Below, in pieces: positions 20,154 through 30,612 of a stretch of DNA of 64,000 nt. Position 1 is the first letter of the stretch, and each line of letters opens with the position of its first letter. The position numbers were made by a program, and so were the translations under genes. Origin of the DNA: Meira nashicola (taxonomy: Eukaryota; Basidiomycota; Exobasidiomycetes; Exobasidiales; Brachybasidiaceae); assembly GCA_001600355.1 (NCBI GenBank), contig BCJU01000001.1:2811178-2875177 (forward strand), read 5' to 3'. The notes beneath the pieces are model-generated. The model was given only the letters and a program-made list of their open reading frames with translations, ran no database searches and was not told the origin of the DNA.

Positions 20154-21164
20154 ATGGCAATCGGAAGCGCAACAAGCTCTTCATCTACTGCCTTGCACCT
20201 TAACTTCCCTCCTTCGGCCGGCGCAGGAGTGTTGAATTCCCGTTCGTTGTCCGGAGTACAAGTTCATCCAGTCGCATTATTCTCCATCTTGGATCACTAC
20301 TTACGCCGATCCGATCAAGAAACAGAAGAAGATGGTGAAACAGAGAATGCAAGCGGCGAGAGTGCACCATCAAAAACTCGTGTGATCGGAACTTTGTTGG
20401 GAACAAGAAATGGTACAGAAGTTGAGATCAGAAGTTGCTTTGCCGTTCCTCATCTTGAAACAAGTGAACAAGTTCAAGTGGATATGGACTTCCATCAAAA
20501 GATGTACGAACTACATCATCGTGTCAATCCTGACGAAGTGATTGTTGGATGGTATGCTACCGATCCAAAGCTTAACATGTACACATCTCTCATTCAAGAT
20601 TTCTATTCACGCGAAACTGCTCCTCATCAAGCCATCCATCTTACAGTTGATCCAGACGTACGTTCTGATATGGGCGTAAAAGCATACGTTAGCGCACCCG
20701 TTGGACTAAGTGTAAAACCCGAAAATGCTGCCTTTATTCCACTTTCGGTCAACTTATTATCAGCACCTTCAGAACGTCCTTCTTTGGCATTGATGGCACG
20801 CGCTCAAGGCGGTTTACAAGGTACAACAGTTGCAGGAGGAAGTGGTGTGATGTTGAACGATATGGACGCCTTGTCTGCCTCTTTAGAATCAGTTCAAGCA
20901 CAGCTACGTAGAGTTTTGCAATATGTTCGTGAAGTTTTGGACGGCAAACGCAAGGGTGACCCAATTGTTGGACGATATGTAATCGATGCCGTTTCTACCG
21001 TTCCAATCGCTGCTACTGTTGATAAAAGTGGAGCAACTACAGGTGCTTCTGATTTGGAAACTTTGTTCAACAGTCATCTTCAAGACGTTTTGATGGTATC
21101 ATATTTGGCAAACGTTGTTCGCTCGCAGGCAGAAATTGCTGGTCGACTTACACTATTGACTTAA
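20154..21164 (+). CDS. translation initiation factor eIF3 subunit F
   Basis: The 336-residue protein is eIF3f, an MPN-domain subunit of the eIF3 complex that binds the 40S ribosome. The MPN domain begins near residue 33 (LSGVQVHPVALFSILDHYLRR) and contains GTLLGTRNGTEVEIRSCFAVPH, the DFHQKMYELHHRVNPDEVIVGWYAT block and an extended helical C terminus. The JAMM zinc ligands (E, HxHxxD) are not assembled as in active MPN+ proteases, as expected for eIF3f. The ATG at 20154 is the first true ATG; nothing upstream in frame is needed. Its presence argues against Saccharomycotina, which lack this subunit. Convergent with CTF18 (186 bp). Confidence 0.93.
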   Translation: MAIGSATSSSSTALHLNFPPSAGAGVLNSRSLSGVQVHPVALFSILDHYLRRSDQETEEDGETENASGESAPSKTRVIGTLLGTRNGTEVEIRSCFAVPHLETSEQVQVDMDFHQKMYELHHRVNPDEVIVGWYATDPKLNMYTSLIQDFYSRETAPHQAIHLTVDPDVRSDMGVKAYVSAPVGLSVKPENAAFIPLSVNLLSAPSERPSLALMARAQGGLQGTTVAGGSGVMLNDMDALSASLESVQAQLRRVLQYVREVLDGKRKGDPIVGRYVIDAVSTVPIAATVDKSGATTGASDLETLFNSHLQDVLMVSYLANVVRSQAEIAGRLTLLT

Positions 21165-21350
21165 GCGTGGAAGTGTATTCTCTGCTGTAAGTGCAAAATT
21201 GTTCTCCCACCACATATCCTTTTGTACCAATAGAAATCCCAAAATGAAATGGCATTCTTCAATGCAAATCCACGAACTCAAAGTTATTCTGGAAAAGATA
21301 TAGTGATATTTGTTAAGAATACATGAATAGGAAAAGTATGAATGACATCA

Positions 21351-24293
21351 TCATGACAGCAAGTCTGACATCTTGATCGGTTTACGAACTGCGTTTGAGT
21401 ATCCTTCGTGATAATGATAAAAGACTTTAATTTTCGCCTTTTTCAATGCAGGTTCGTCGATATCGTCAGAATCGTTATGATTGGTATTTTGAGTGGAAGG
21501 TGCAACGTTTTCTTTCTCTTGTCTGCGTGCTAAAATTGATTGAGGTAGTCCAGTCCCGCTCAAAGGTGCCAAAGACTTGGTTTGCTGTTTGGCCACAATC
21601 GGACGACCAAAGAAGTCGACTGCTCCTTTAATCTTCTTTGGCGCTTCTTTTGGCTTTGGTTCTTCCTCTTTCTTGTTCTTGCGAGATGAAGCACTATCGT
21701 CTAAAATTGTTTGCTTTTCACGTAAACGTAAAGCACGTAATTCAGCCGTGATCATTTGTCGTACGTTAAATCGAGCTGCAACTCCTGTATTTGCAGCAAC
21801 ACGTTTACCCTCAAAATGAGCGAAAGCTTCAAGAGGAGGATCAAATTTATAGTAAGAATGACCTTGCTCATTTTTGTCCATAACGAAATCAATATTCAAC
21901 GAATTCATCAAAGAAACGCATGATGCCAACTTTCTCTTTTCGTCAACTTGTACGACTTGTGCATTGATCGGTTTAAGATCGGGAGATAATAATGGCACTA
22001 ACATTGGACCGAGTTCGGTTATCAGTGCATTCTTGTCAAATTGCGTTCGTGTTGATAACGGTAAACAATTTTGCAAATCAATCGTTACTTCATCGAATGC
22101 TGTACGTTTCAAATAATTTTGATAATCGATCCTAGGATATTCTGGTAAAACATTTGCTGTATTTGCAAATAATTGACGCCAGCAAGCGAAACTCCATGGC
22201 AAGTAGGAATACATTTCATTTTGTACGCCTAATTCCCATCCACGTTGATTTAGATATTCATACCAATGAATCCAATCGTGCATCTTACGAAATCTCCACC
22301 AACCGTCATCGACTAATTTAAGGTTTGTATAATGCTCAAAGCAACCTGCCAAGATTTTATCCATTTCTCCGCTACTGATCACGCTTGATACAACTTCGTT
22401 TGTTTCATCGTTTTCAGTACCTTCTGCTGTATGTTTAGCTCGCATCTTTGCCCCACGTTGACGATCCTTTTCACGAGAAGTATGCGTTCGAAGTAATTTC
22501 ATCCAGACTTGATGAATATTTGAATTTCCATCCTTGATACTTAGGGCTGATACGATTGATAAATCATTCGGATCGCCTTGATCTCCTTGTAACGTAGCAG
22601 CTGTCAAACCACGTGAATCAGATTGTACCAATTGCAATGCATTCAAACAACTTCTTAAATCACCTTGACATAAGCTGATGAGTAAATTCAATCCTGCTGT
22701 ATCATGTCGTATAGATTCTTGTTCACAAATTTGTCGAAGTCGCGACATCAAAGCAGGCGTCGAGGGTCTATTCAATCGAACTAGTTTGCTATGTGGTCGC
22801 AAAGCACGTAAAGAAGGAGCATATGGATCATTACATACGCAAATGATTGGTCGAAGCAACGGACGACCCTTCTTTCCACCTTGCTTTTTGCTCGTCGTAC
22901 CTCCTTCAATTTCAGATGCTCCTTGTCTTACTAACTTTATAAGTGCTCGAATGAAACCACCTCCTAAGCCATCACCTCCTGTGTTGCCTCCGCCTGTTGC
23001 ACCATCAACTTCATCCAGTATAAGACATGTAGGTTGTTTTCTGTTAGAGCCATTGTGCAAGCTATTACTTTCCAACGCATCCTTGACTCGATCTTCAACC
23101 GTACGTGCAGAACGATCATCACTAGCATTTATCTCATGAACATGATAGCCAGCAGCTTTTGCAGCAACATGTGCTAACGTCGTTTTACCCATACCTGCCG
23201 GCCCTCCAAGCAATAATATTCTCTCTCTCGGTCTATCCCATTTGTCCTTTACAAAATTAGAGCTCATTGGAGCGCCGCCATTAAACGTAGGCTGTACTTC
23301 TCTGAACCTCTTTTTTCCTGTTTGCTTACCAAATACACACTTATCCCAACTCTTAAGCCATGTCATCACCTCACGATGGGTCCTCTCTTCTCCAATCAGT
23401 TCTGTAAAACGTGATGGTCGATAGCGTTCCTGCCACATTTCGGGTGTTTTCTTTGTAGCTTTTGCCCGATACGGAGCGGCTTCATTATCCTTAGCGACTT
23501 GCAAAGCACGCATTGACTCAACTCGATCTACAATCTGATGCACAGGTCTCGAAAGTAGTCCGGTAGGTCCAGCGCCATAATGGGCAGGCTTTGGCTTCCA
23601 TGCTGAAACTCGTTTCCTTCTCTCGAATCGTACTTCTGTTCCATCCAATAAGATAGTGTATACCAGTCCGGCAGGGATATACTTTGGCAGACCGTTTGCA
23701 CCGAGTTCTTCCTCTTCCAGTTCTAGAGCCGCAGGAACAGATTGTGGCAATGCAATACGAGAAGATGTGGCAATGACAGCTTCACGTCTTGGAGGAACTT
23801 GTGGTACATTTGGTCTGCTCGAACTTGAATAGGATTGGTAATTTTCAGCATTCACAATAGTTGCTACTTTCGTCGCAGGTGGCGGCGATGGTGTATGTAT
23901 CGGAGAAGATGATAGAAGGTCCTTTTCTGGATTTTTCTTGTCATTCTCTTGAAATGCTTCCATGATGAACTCTTCCTCTTCTTCATCATAGGGTTTAGGC
24001 TGAGATTGTTCTTCTTGTCTTTGCATCTCCTCTAATTCTAATTCGCGATCCAAATCAAACGGTTCTCCACTATCTTCAATGAACAATTGAGATTCTTGCA
24101 TCTCATTTCCAAGGCTATGAGAATACCTTGGAGGTGAAGGATTCAAGCCAAGTTCGTTCAATGCATCTTGAGGTCCATTAGCTTCTGGTGATTTGCGTTT
24201 TAAGTTAAAGAACCCCAAATCCTCAAACGCATCATCTTCGTCTTGTCCAAATATAGCAGGATGAGAGATTGATGTTGTCTCATCCATCTCCAT
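21351..24293 (-). CDS. CTF18: CTF18, alternative clamp-loader large subunit
   Basis: The 980-residue product is Ctf18, the large subunit of the RFC-like complex (Ctf18-Dcc1-Ctf8-Rfc2-5) that loads PCNA and supports sister-chromatid cohesion and replication checkpoint signalling. An acidic N terminus of about 230 residues precedes the family block around 280-300 (WQERYRPSRFTELIGEERTH). Walker A GGPAGMGKTT is near 358-367 and the NASDDRS sensor-like motif follows. Walker B LILDEVDG is near 422, then a Gly-rich insert and the CNDPYAPSLRALR block. The C-terminal region carries the collar and a terminal segment (GAVDFFGRP) typical of Ctf18 for Dcc1/Ctf8 binding. Length is normal. Divergent from the Pex8-like gene across only 319 bp. 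Confidence 0.92.
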   Translation of the reverse strand: MEMDETTSISHPAIFGQDEDDAFEDLGFFNLKRKSPEANGPQDALNELGLNPSPPRYSHSLGNEMQESQLFIEDSGEPFDLDRELELEEMQRQEEQSQPKPYDEEEEEFIMEAFQENDKKNPEKDLLSSSPIHTPSPPPATKVATIVNAENYQSYSSSSRPNVPQVPPRREAVIATSSRIALPQSVPAALELEEEELGANGLPKYIPAGLVYTILLDGTEVRFERRKRVSAWKPKPAHYGAGPTGLLSRPVHQIVDRVESMRALQVAKDNEAAPYRAKATKKTPEMWQERYRPSRFTELIGEERTHREVMTWLKSWDKCVFGKQTGKKRFREVQPTFNGGAPMSSNFVKDKWDRPRERILLLGGPAGMGKTTLAHVAAKAAGYHVHEINASDDRSARTVEDRVKDALESNSLHNGSNRKQPTCLILDEVDGATGGGNTGGDGLGGGFIRALIKLVRQGASEIEGGTTSKKQGGKKGRPLLRPIICVCNDPYAPSLRALRPHSKLVRLNRPSTPALMSRLRQICEQESIRHDTAGLNLLISLCQGDLRSCLNALQLVQSDSRGLTAATLQGDQGDPNDLSIVSALSIKDGNSNIHQVWMKLLRTHTSREKDRQRGAKMRAKHTAEGTENDETNEVVSSVISSGEMDKILAGCFEHYTNLKLVDDGWWRFRKMHDWIHWYEYLNQRGWELGVQNEMYSYLPWSFACWRQLFANTANVLPEYPRIDYQNYLKRTAFDEVTIDLQNCLPLSTRTQFDKNALITELGPMLVPLLSPDLKPINAQVVQVDEKRKLASCVSLMNSLNIDFVMDKNEQGHSYYKFDPPLEAFAHFEGKRVAANTGVAARFNVRQMITAELRALRLREKQTILDDSASSRKNKKEEEPKPKEAPKKIKGAVDFFGRPIVAKQQTKSLAPLSGTGLPQSILARRQEKENVAPSTQNTNHNDSDDIDEPALKKAKIKVFYHYHEGYSNAVRKPIKMSDLLS

Positions 24294-24612
24294 TGTTCCG
24301 AGCGTATAATGGAAATGGAGGAAGGAGCAGGTGATGGAGAATATCTACGTACTTTCAATTGAAGTGTATCTTTTTTCCTGTTAAAGTGTCACTATAGTTC
24401 GTCGCGTAATGGACGCGTATAGTCGCGTGTATGTATTGAGCATTGTCTATATCTAAGCTGAGATAATCAACCCTCCCGAACCTTTTCACCGGCTAGAGAG
24501 GCCGGAAGGTGGGGTTGTACAATAAATTATAGCCGCATTCACGCATTTTGGAGCTTAAGTGCAAATCACTACTATACCAACGATCCTTCCTTCTTTCATC
24601 ACGATCGCAATC
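24294..24612. promoter_or_regulatory. bidirectional upstream region of CTF18 and Pex8-like gene
   Basis: 319 bp shared by two divergent genes. An inverted repeat CCGGC/GCCGG (24489-24493 and 24501-24505, spacer 7) lies about 110 bp upstream of the plus-strand gene. CGG-type inverted repeats are typical Zn2Cys6-factor sites, but no factor is implied. Confidence 0.45.
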
Positions 24613-27015
24613 ATGGCTCATCAAAATATGCGAATAGAGCAGCCAGATGCAACTTATAAGTCACTTTCGGCATTATTGGCTTCACCTGCATCTTCTGCTT
24701 CTTCTCATCTATCTTTGATTGGATCTAATAGCCTATCTGCATCCATAACACATTATCTGGCAACTTTGCCCACTGAAGAGGCAAGCAAATTTGCAAGACA
24801 GTTGGTGACAAGTAGAGCATTTTGGAATGATGCAGAGACAGCGGATGATATTGATACCAATCAGACGAATTTTGCCGATGATACGCTTTCCAAAACGCAA
24901 TTGCTCTTTGAAGCTACTGCCCGTTCCGTACTTGGTCGTATACAGGTAATTGTACATCAATACAAAGGTAATTTAGGATGGTCTGCACAAAGAGCATTGG
25001 TTTCTTGGATTCGTGCTTTAAGTGATGCCATACACGTTGACCTGGAGTCCATTCCTAAAAAATGTCAACCTCTTCCGATTTCCTCTTTTGCCCTTCAGAC
25101 AGGTCTTGTTGCTGGACTTCAAGCAGCTCGAGCACAAAGAAAGCAACACGATTCCACAACTGGTGGCCCAATTTCTTCAACGGGAACATTGAGCAGTAAT
25201 GCACTCAGCACAAGGTATGCTTTACGACGAGCAGAAGAGGAATGGTGTACAACACTTGCCGAAAGTTTGAGAAGGATGACTGAAAATGAGGCAAGCAAAG
25301 CAAAGGAGGATTCAGAAGAAGATGAATGGGAACGAGAATTTAGAAGGGTTTCATTGCATGCAGGAATAGAACAAGCACGAAAAGCAGATCCACGTAATGA
25401 TCCTCAAACAATTCTGCTTTTTCTAGCGGCCCAAGTGTCTCCGTACGTATCAGCAAGAAGACTTTCTCTTCTGAATCCGGGTGATGTGATCAAAGTTTTG
25501 TCGGATACGATGTTAGACCTTTTTGAGGGGTGTGGTATCTTTCAATCGTTAAGAGAAGATATTTATCAAGACGCACAAGGATTGCTTGGGTTGTCTGCAT
25601 CTTCAGGCACAGCTTTGCGTGCACAATTATTGAACGACCATCCTCTTTTCAAGGTATTCGGACCATTATCTCGCCTGCTATCTTTGGCTTTCTCGAATAT
25701 AACTCGATCTTTGAACCCTGCACAGGTGCAAGAAGTTTTGCTCGGTCTAAGTCCTGAAACGTTCAGCGCTCCATTAAGCAGGATGTATGCGATTGCTTTT
25801 GCGTGGGAGACAAGGTGGTTAGGAAGCAGATTGGCAGGGGCTGAAGAGAGAGAAATTTTACGATCAAGTAGACCGCAAACGAAGCTCTTATGGGGAGTAT
25901 TTAAGACATTACTTTTCAGCTATACAATGATCTTCGATGCCTTGATGGAAGCAATCGTTGATGTTTGTCCAACACCAACGGAAACTCGACCGATATCAGT
26001 CAATGCGAGCGAAAATACAGAAGTAGGCAACAAATGGCTTGCAACAACGGAATCAAACATACCTCCGGTATATTTGCAAATCGTACGGACAATTTTGCTT
26101 ACGTATTCAAAACTTTCGTGGGTAATTTCTACTTTTGGAACGGGTGGCTTTGATGCTTATCGAAGGGTATTCTATGAAGCACTTGAAGTTCTCAGTCGTG
26201 ATGGTCGTGCAAGCGTAGCATTAACTATTCGGCTTATCCCATCACCGCTAGATATACTTCAAACCAATGCCGCCCGACGGGCAAAAGCAACGTTTTTCCT
26301 CGATGTGGTAGAACAACTTATGATTCAATTGCCCGATGATATGATTGAAGATGTTATTTTGCCAGCTTGCAGGCCGTATTTGGACGATAGAACGTATCAA
26401 GAAGCTTTTGAATCTGCTCACTCTGTCGTTTTGAGTATTTATTCTTCCGGAAAAGAATGTTTGCTGGAGCTTACACCTTATTATTCGCAATTATTGCTTA
26501 CGTGCTTTCCTACCAATTTATCCGCTGAACAATTAACTTTGGCATTTTCTACTGTAGTGGATGCTGTATCCGATCGAAGTGATACACTTGCTTGGCATAC
26601 ATTAGAGTTACTGTGGAGTTCAATCGAACATGAACGATTCATGTATGCGCATCATCAAAAGAAGTTGACCGTCGATCAACCAAAACCACAGCAAGATGAT
26701 ACAACAAATGCAACTGTAAATTCTTCAATAGAATCAGTCGTTAAACCAAAAGATCCTGAAGAGGAAGATCAATCCTCTAAACGAGAAAAAGAGTTAACGG
26801 ATGTATATGTAGCACAAATTGCAAACGTAAATCTGGTACTTTTACGTTCAGTTTTGGATCGTGTAAAACGTTTGATTATGTATAGAACTCGTGCAAGCGA
26901 AGAAAGATTGCATCTTTGTCAACGTACATTTGCAAGTTTAGCCGGTTTAGATGCAAGTACACGCGAAGAAGGTGTACGTTGGTGGCTAGCAGAAAGAGAA
27001 AGATTTGGTGTCTGA
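24613..27015 (+). CDS. Pex8-like peroxin (tentative)
   Basis: The 800-residue, largely alpha-helical protein has no obvious catalytic motif, transmembrane segment or signal peptide. The C-terminal half (about 520-640) contains a block of the type AKATFFLDVVEQLM, LPACRPYLDD and FESAHSVVLSI that I associate with fungal Pex8. Pex8 is a peroxin on the inner face of the peroxisomal membrane linking the docking and RING complexes. Against this, the C terminus (ERFGV) is not a PTS1, although many yeast Pex8 proteins end in SKL-like tripeptides. The start is the ATG at 24613. An alternative is an unrelated fungal helical-repeat protein. Convergent with PTR2 (153 bp). Confidence 0.45.
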   Translation: MAHQNMRIEQPDATYKSLSALLASPASSASSHLSLIGSNSLSASITHYLATLPTEEASKFARQLVTSRAFWNDAETADDIDTNQTNFADDTLSKTQLLFEATARSVLGRIQVIVHQYKGNLGWSAQRALVSWIRALSDAIHVDLESIPKKCQPLPISSFALQTGLVAGLQAARAQRKQHDSTTGGPISSTGTLSSNALSTRYALRRAEEEWCTTLAESLRRMTENEASKAKEDSEEDEWEREFRRVSLHAGIEQARKADPRNDPQTILLFLAAQVSPYVSARRLSLLNPGDVIKVLSDTMLDLFEGCGIFQSLREDIYQDAQGLLGLSASSGTALRAQLLNDHPLFKVFGPLSRLLSLAFSNITRSLNPAQVQEVLLGLSPETFSAPLSRMYAIAFAWETRWLGSRLAGAEEREILRSSRPQTKLLWGVFKTLLFSYTMIFDALMEAIVDVCPTPTETRPISVNASENTEVGNKWLATTESNIPPVYLQIVRTILLTYSKLSWVISTFGTGGFDAYRRVFYEALEVLSRDGRASVALTIRLIPSPLDILQTNAARRAKATFFLDVVEQLMIQLPDDMIEDVILPACRPYLDDRTYQEAFESAHSVVLSIYSSGKECLLELTPYYSQLLLTCFPTNLSAEQLTLAFSTVVDAVSDRSDTLAWHTLELLWSSIEHERFMYAHHQKKLTVDQPKPQQDDTTNATVNSSIESVVKPKDPEEEDQSSKREKELTDVYVAQIANVNLVLLRSVLDRVKRLIMYRTRASEERLHLCQRTFASLAGLDASTREEGVRWWLAERERFGV

Positions 27016-27168
27016 TATTATCACATACTTTGAAAGAAGTAATTTTACGTGAAATATTAAATTTCATTAATACATTAGTGCTCGTGTGTAAGCGTATTAT
27101 GTGCATTTGTATACAGAATACATCCTTATTTTTAAAGAGAAAATTTACAAGAGAGAAGAAGTTGTGAC

Positions 27169-29109
27169 TTAATTACGCTTTTCAGCATGATCGGCGTTGT
27201 GCATATCCCATTCTTCATCTTGACGATTATGTTTGGGATCAACATAGTTTGCGGTTGCCAAATTGTTCAATTGATCTTCTTCAGCATCGATACCTCTGTA
27301 CATGATTGCAAAGAGGATACCGGCAACGAAGGAGATACAAGCGAAAGAGGTGTACATCCAAACCAACAATGGATCTTCAGAAAGAGGTAAGAAAGCTTCT
27401 TGAATTGCGGATCCGATTGCGTTTGTGAACAAACCGACACCCATAACTAAAGAACGCATATTCTTTGGTGCTTTTGTGAATGCGTATTCCAAACTGATGA
27501 CTGATGCGAATAATTCCGAAAGACCGATGAAGAAGTATGGACCGATTTGAATCCAAACACTCAAAGGAGAAACACAACCATCACCACCGGCATAAACTCC
27601 ACAGTTGGATGTCTTGTAGATGTAATGTTGCAAAACTGCTGCCCAAACCATGGAAATGGAAGCAACGATGAAACCGGTAAAGATCTTTTTCAAAGCGGTA
27701 AAGTTGTAACCCATTCTACGTAAACCTGGATAAATCAAGAATTCGAAGATTGGAACCATGATAATGATGGAAAGAGGATCAAAGTTTTGTGGAATTTCGT
27801 TGGGTACACCGTTCAAAGTCATTGTTGCACCTTGAGAGACCAAGTTACCCGAAATTTGGTTATAGACCAACCAATAGAAGGGGAACAAAAGGAAGACGTA
27901 GCAAGCCTTGAATCCACGACGAACTTCTTCGACCCATTGATCGTCGAATGTCATCCATTCGGGCTTAGAAGCACCCAAAGTGCTTGGCTTGACCTTCTCC
28001 CAGAAATCGTCTGCGCGCATGTTTTTGACCCATCTGACTGGGTTAATAGAAAATCTTCCTTTGGATGCAAGTGCCAACAATTTGAGAGAGTTTGACAAAA
28101 CACTTCCTTGAGGAGGATGTTTGACGTAACGATTACGTGCAAAGTATAATACTGGAATACAGAGAATAAAGACGATTGTTGGAATCAAATAAGCCAACCA
28201 GAAACCGTAATACTTTTCTGCGAAAGGCATAGCAACTTGACCTGCGATTGCACCAACATTGATTGCCAAATAGAAGAAATCGTACAAACGTGCAGCAGTG
28301 GCAGTTGGATCAACGATGAGACGTTCACCAGTCTTTTCATTCACTTTGATGTATTGACGTTTAGCTTTAATTTGTTCAGCGATCAAGACGGACACGGTAG
28401 ATTTAAAGAAACCTGTACCGACACCGTTGATGATAACACCGATAATGAAAACTGCCAAAGATCCGTTTAAATCTTTGATAACGGGTGGAATAGCACTAAT
28501 AATGAACAAAATGTGACCGACCAAAGCAATAGCAACACCAATACAAATTGTGTTGAATCTACCCCAGTATGTATCGGCAAGGTAACCACCGATCAAAGGG
28601 TTAACGTAAACCCAGAAAGTGTTGAAAGTTGTGATACCGGTAGCAGTTTGTTGACCTCTTCCGTAGATACCTGGAACACCATTTGCAGGGTCCATGACGT
28701 CTTTACCTGTTGTACTTCCAATTGGTAATTTCTGTTGAATCATGTTTTGGAAAACTTGAGTGGTACCGTAGTAAGAGAAACGTTCGGCCAATTCACAGAA
28801 TCCGATCAGATAAGCTGTCCACGGTAAAGGAGCGGGAACACGGCGGAGTGTTGCACGATCTTCGTCTGTGACATTGTAATCCAAACCATCTTCTTCACCT
28901 TCACGCAAGAGTTTTTCTTGAACGTCTGGCTTACCAGCTAATGCGTCTGTACCTGCGATACTCTTTTCGTTCTCTGAGCTGTTCTTGTGATCAGCTTTGA
29001 CGGTTTCAGATTTGTGCTCAACAGCGGGAGGAGCGATTTCATGATGTTCTAGGCCAGCTTCGTCAGCCAAAGCGTTACCGTAACCACCAAATTGCATTGA
29101 GGCAGCCAT
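27169..29109 (-). CDS. PTR2: PTR2-type di/tripeptide:H+ symporter
   Basis: The 646-residue polytopic protein is a POT/PTR-family proton-coupled oligopeptide transporter of the plasma membrane. The N-terminal 85 residues are hydrophilic and acidic. The first membrane segment carries the family signature CELAERFSYYG (about 108-118), with ExxER-type proton-coupling residues. A second signature lies at FNTFWVYVNPLIGGYLADTYWGRF, and about 12 hydrophobic segments follow. A conserved C-terminal helix block (SLEYAFTKAPKNMRSLVMG) is present, and the C-terminal tail is charged. Length and motifs are normal for fungal Ptr2. The upstream interval contains several GATA-factor motifs, including a palindromic pair, compatible with nitrogen regulation (inference). 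It is the only gene here with a same-strand neighbour upstream. Confidence 0.92.
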   Translation of the reverse strand: MAASMQFGGYGNALADEAGLEHHEIAPPAVEHKSETVKADHKNSSENEKSIAGTDALAGKPDVQEKLLREGEEDGLDYNVTDEDRATLRRVPAPLPWTAYLIGFCELAERFSYYGTTQVFQNMIQQKLPIGSTTGKDVMDPANGVPGIYGRGQQTATGITTFNTFWVYVNPLIGGYLADTYWGRFNTICIGVAIALVGHILFIISAIPPVIKDLNGSLAVFIIGVIINGVGTGFFKSTVSVLIAEQIKAKRQYIKVNEKTGERLIVDPTATAARLYDFFYLAINVGAIAGQVAMPFAEKYYGFWLAYLIPTIVFILCIPVLYFARNRYVKHPPQGSVLSNSLKLLALASKGRFSINPVRWVKNMRADDFWEKVKPSTLGASKPEWMTFDDQWVEEVRRGFKACYVFLLFPFYWLVYNQISGNLVSQGATMTLNGVPNEIPQNFDPLSIIIMVPIFEFLIYPGLRRMGYNFTALKKIFTGFIVASISMVWAAVLQHYIYKTSNCGVYAGGDGCVSPLSVWIQIGPYFFIGLSELFASVISLEYAFTKAPKNMRSLVMGVGLFTNAIGSAIQEAFLPLSEDPLLVWMYTSFACISFVAGILFAIMYRGIDAEEDQLNNLATANYVDPKHNRQDEEWDMHNADHAEKRN

Positions 29110-29914
29110 TTTGAGAAATTATGCTTCGTTTAGAACGAGTGGGGAAATTTTGGGTTTCCTTTTATGATTTGCCGAAGAATGACCAATCGTACAGCCTATG
29201 CTTCGATTTTTACAACCTGACAAAGATCACGCAATGCGATGTGTTGATCGACGTGATCCTCAATCGACCGAAAAAACGGCGAAGATGAGAACGTGTATGG
29301 GGTATAGGAGAAAGTATATCAACGAGAATGAAATCTCGTGGCTCCTGAATGTATGCACAACGTTGAACGTGCGGGAGGATGGGGGTTAAGAGAAAGAATG
29401 CAAGAGGAATACAAAGGAATATTTATATGATGATAAAAAAGAGGGGGGCAATTGCTTATCAGAAAATATGCGAAAAGGGAAAGAGTAAAGAGATAAAGTG
29501 GCGCGAGATTTTTTTTCTCTCGTGAGGGGTACAAATCAGGTACGAAAGAGAGTAAATGCAATTCCCAAGGAAAACGATCTGAGAATAGACTATTTCAGTC
29601 GAGACAATTATAGACTCAGATTTTAGATTAATATTACGCTACTACCTGCATATCCCTTTTTTGCTCGCCACCTGCGGTTTTAGATGGCTAAAACATCTGA
29701 AGACGTAAGAAAACTTGCACGCCATCTTCTGCAAAGACGCCCCTGCAAGAATATTTTTTTTTATTAATTTTTTTTCCTTCTCGGTAAATTGCATTCCTTT
29801 ATCGCCGTACAGGCGGATTCATACCGCTTTTTCCCTCTCCGAACCGTAGGATTGTAGCTCGAGGCGCAAAATCGTGAGGGATCCAAGCACTTTTTCTGTG
29901 ATTTTTTGTAAAAG

Positions 29915-29932
29915 CTTATCTGCAAAGATAAG
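29915..29932. promoter_or_regulatory. palindromic GATA-factor site pair
   Basis: CTTATC and GATAAG face each other with a 6-nt spacer, about 800 bp upstream of the PTR2 start. GATA factors (AreA/Nit2 type) commonly bind such pairs at nitrogen-regulated permease promoters. Assignment to PTR2 is inference. Confidence 0.4.
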
Positions 29933-30612
29933 TCGTGCTACATACACACATGCATAAAAATTATACATCCAATTCTTCTTTTTTTTTTTCTCTAAGGACC
30001 ATGTGGTACGAGATGCATTTCGAAAAGAAAAAGAACGCTAATTTTGTTTTAGTTCACCGATCAGCATTTCGGCTGTATTTTTTTTTATGTTCGGTACTCG
30101 GTTATACACCGGTGTTATGTATCAAAAAGTAGAGCACTGCGGGTAATTTGATCCTACGGAAACAATTCCATTTTCTTTTCTTCTTTGCGCTGCGCTGTGC
30201 AGCGCCTGCATCAAATTGATCTACAAAACAGGAAAGCTTCCCCCACTGACAAAATAACTGCCCATTATAAAAAAGCACTCTCGGCTAAATCGCTTAAAAC
30301 TCCGGCCTATGCAATTCTATCTCATTTCGACATTTCTCTATCTCGGAGAAAGCGCCGATATAAAATAACGCAATTCAAATCTTGAATTTTAACATATGTA
30401 CATTACGTGCGTGTTTAATATCATACACGTAAGCAGTCCCGGCGCCCTTTTCTTTTTCGGGTCTTGGCGTACGAAATTCATTGGCTGCACCCCACATTAA
30501 TTTAGTACGTATGTAATCTTTGTGCATATGGTTTGATTGGTTTTCAGCGTGGACATGATGATAAGCCAACCAATTAGCTCCTTCCCATTAATTTTTGCAT
30601 AGTAATTTTTCG

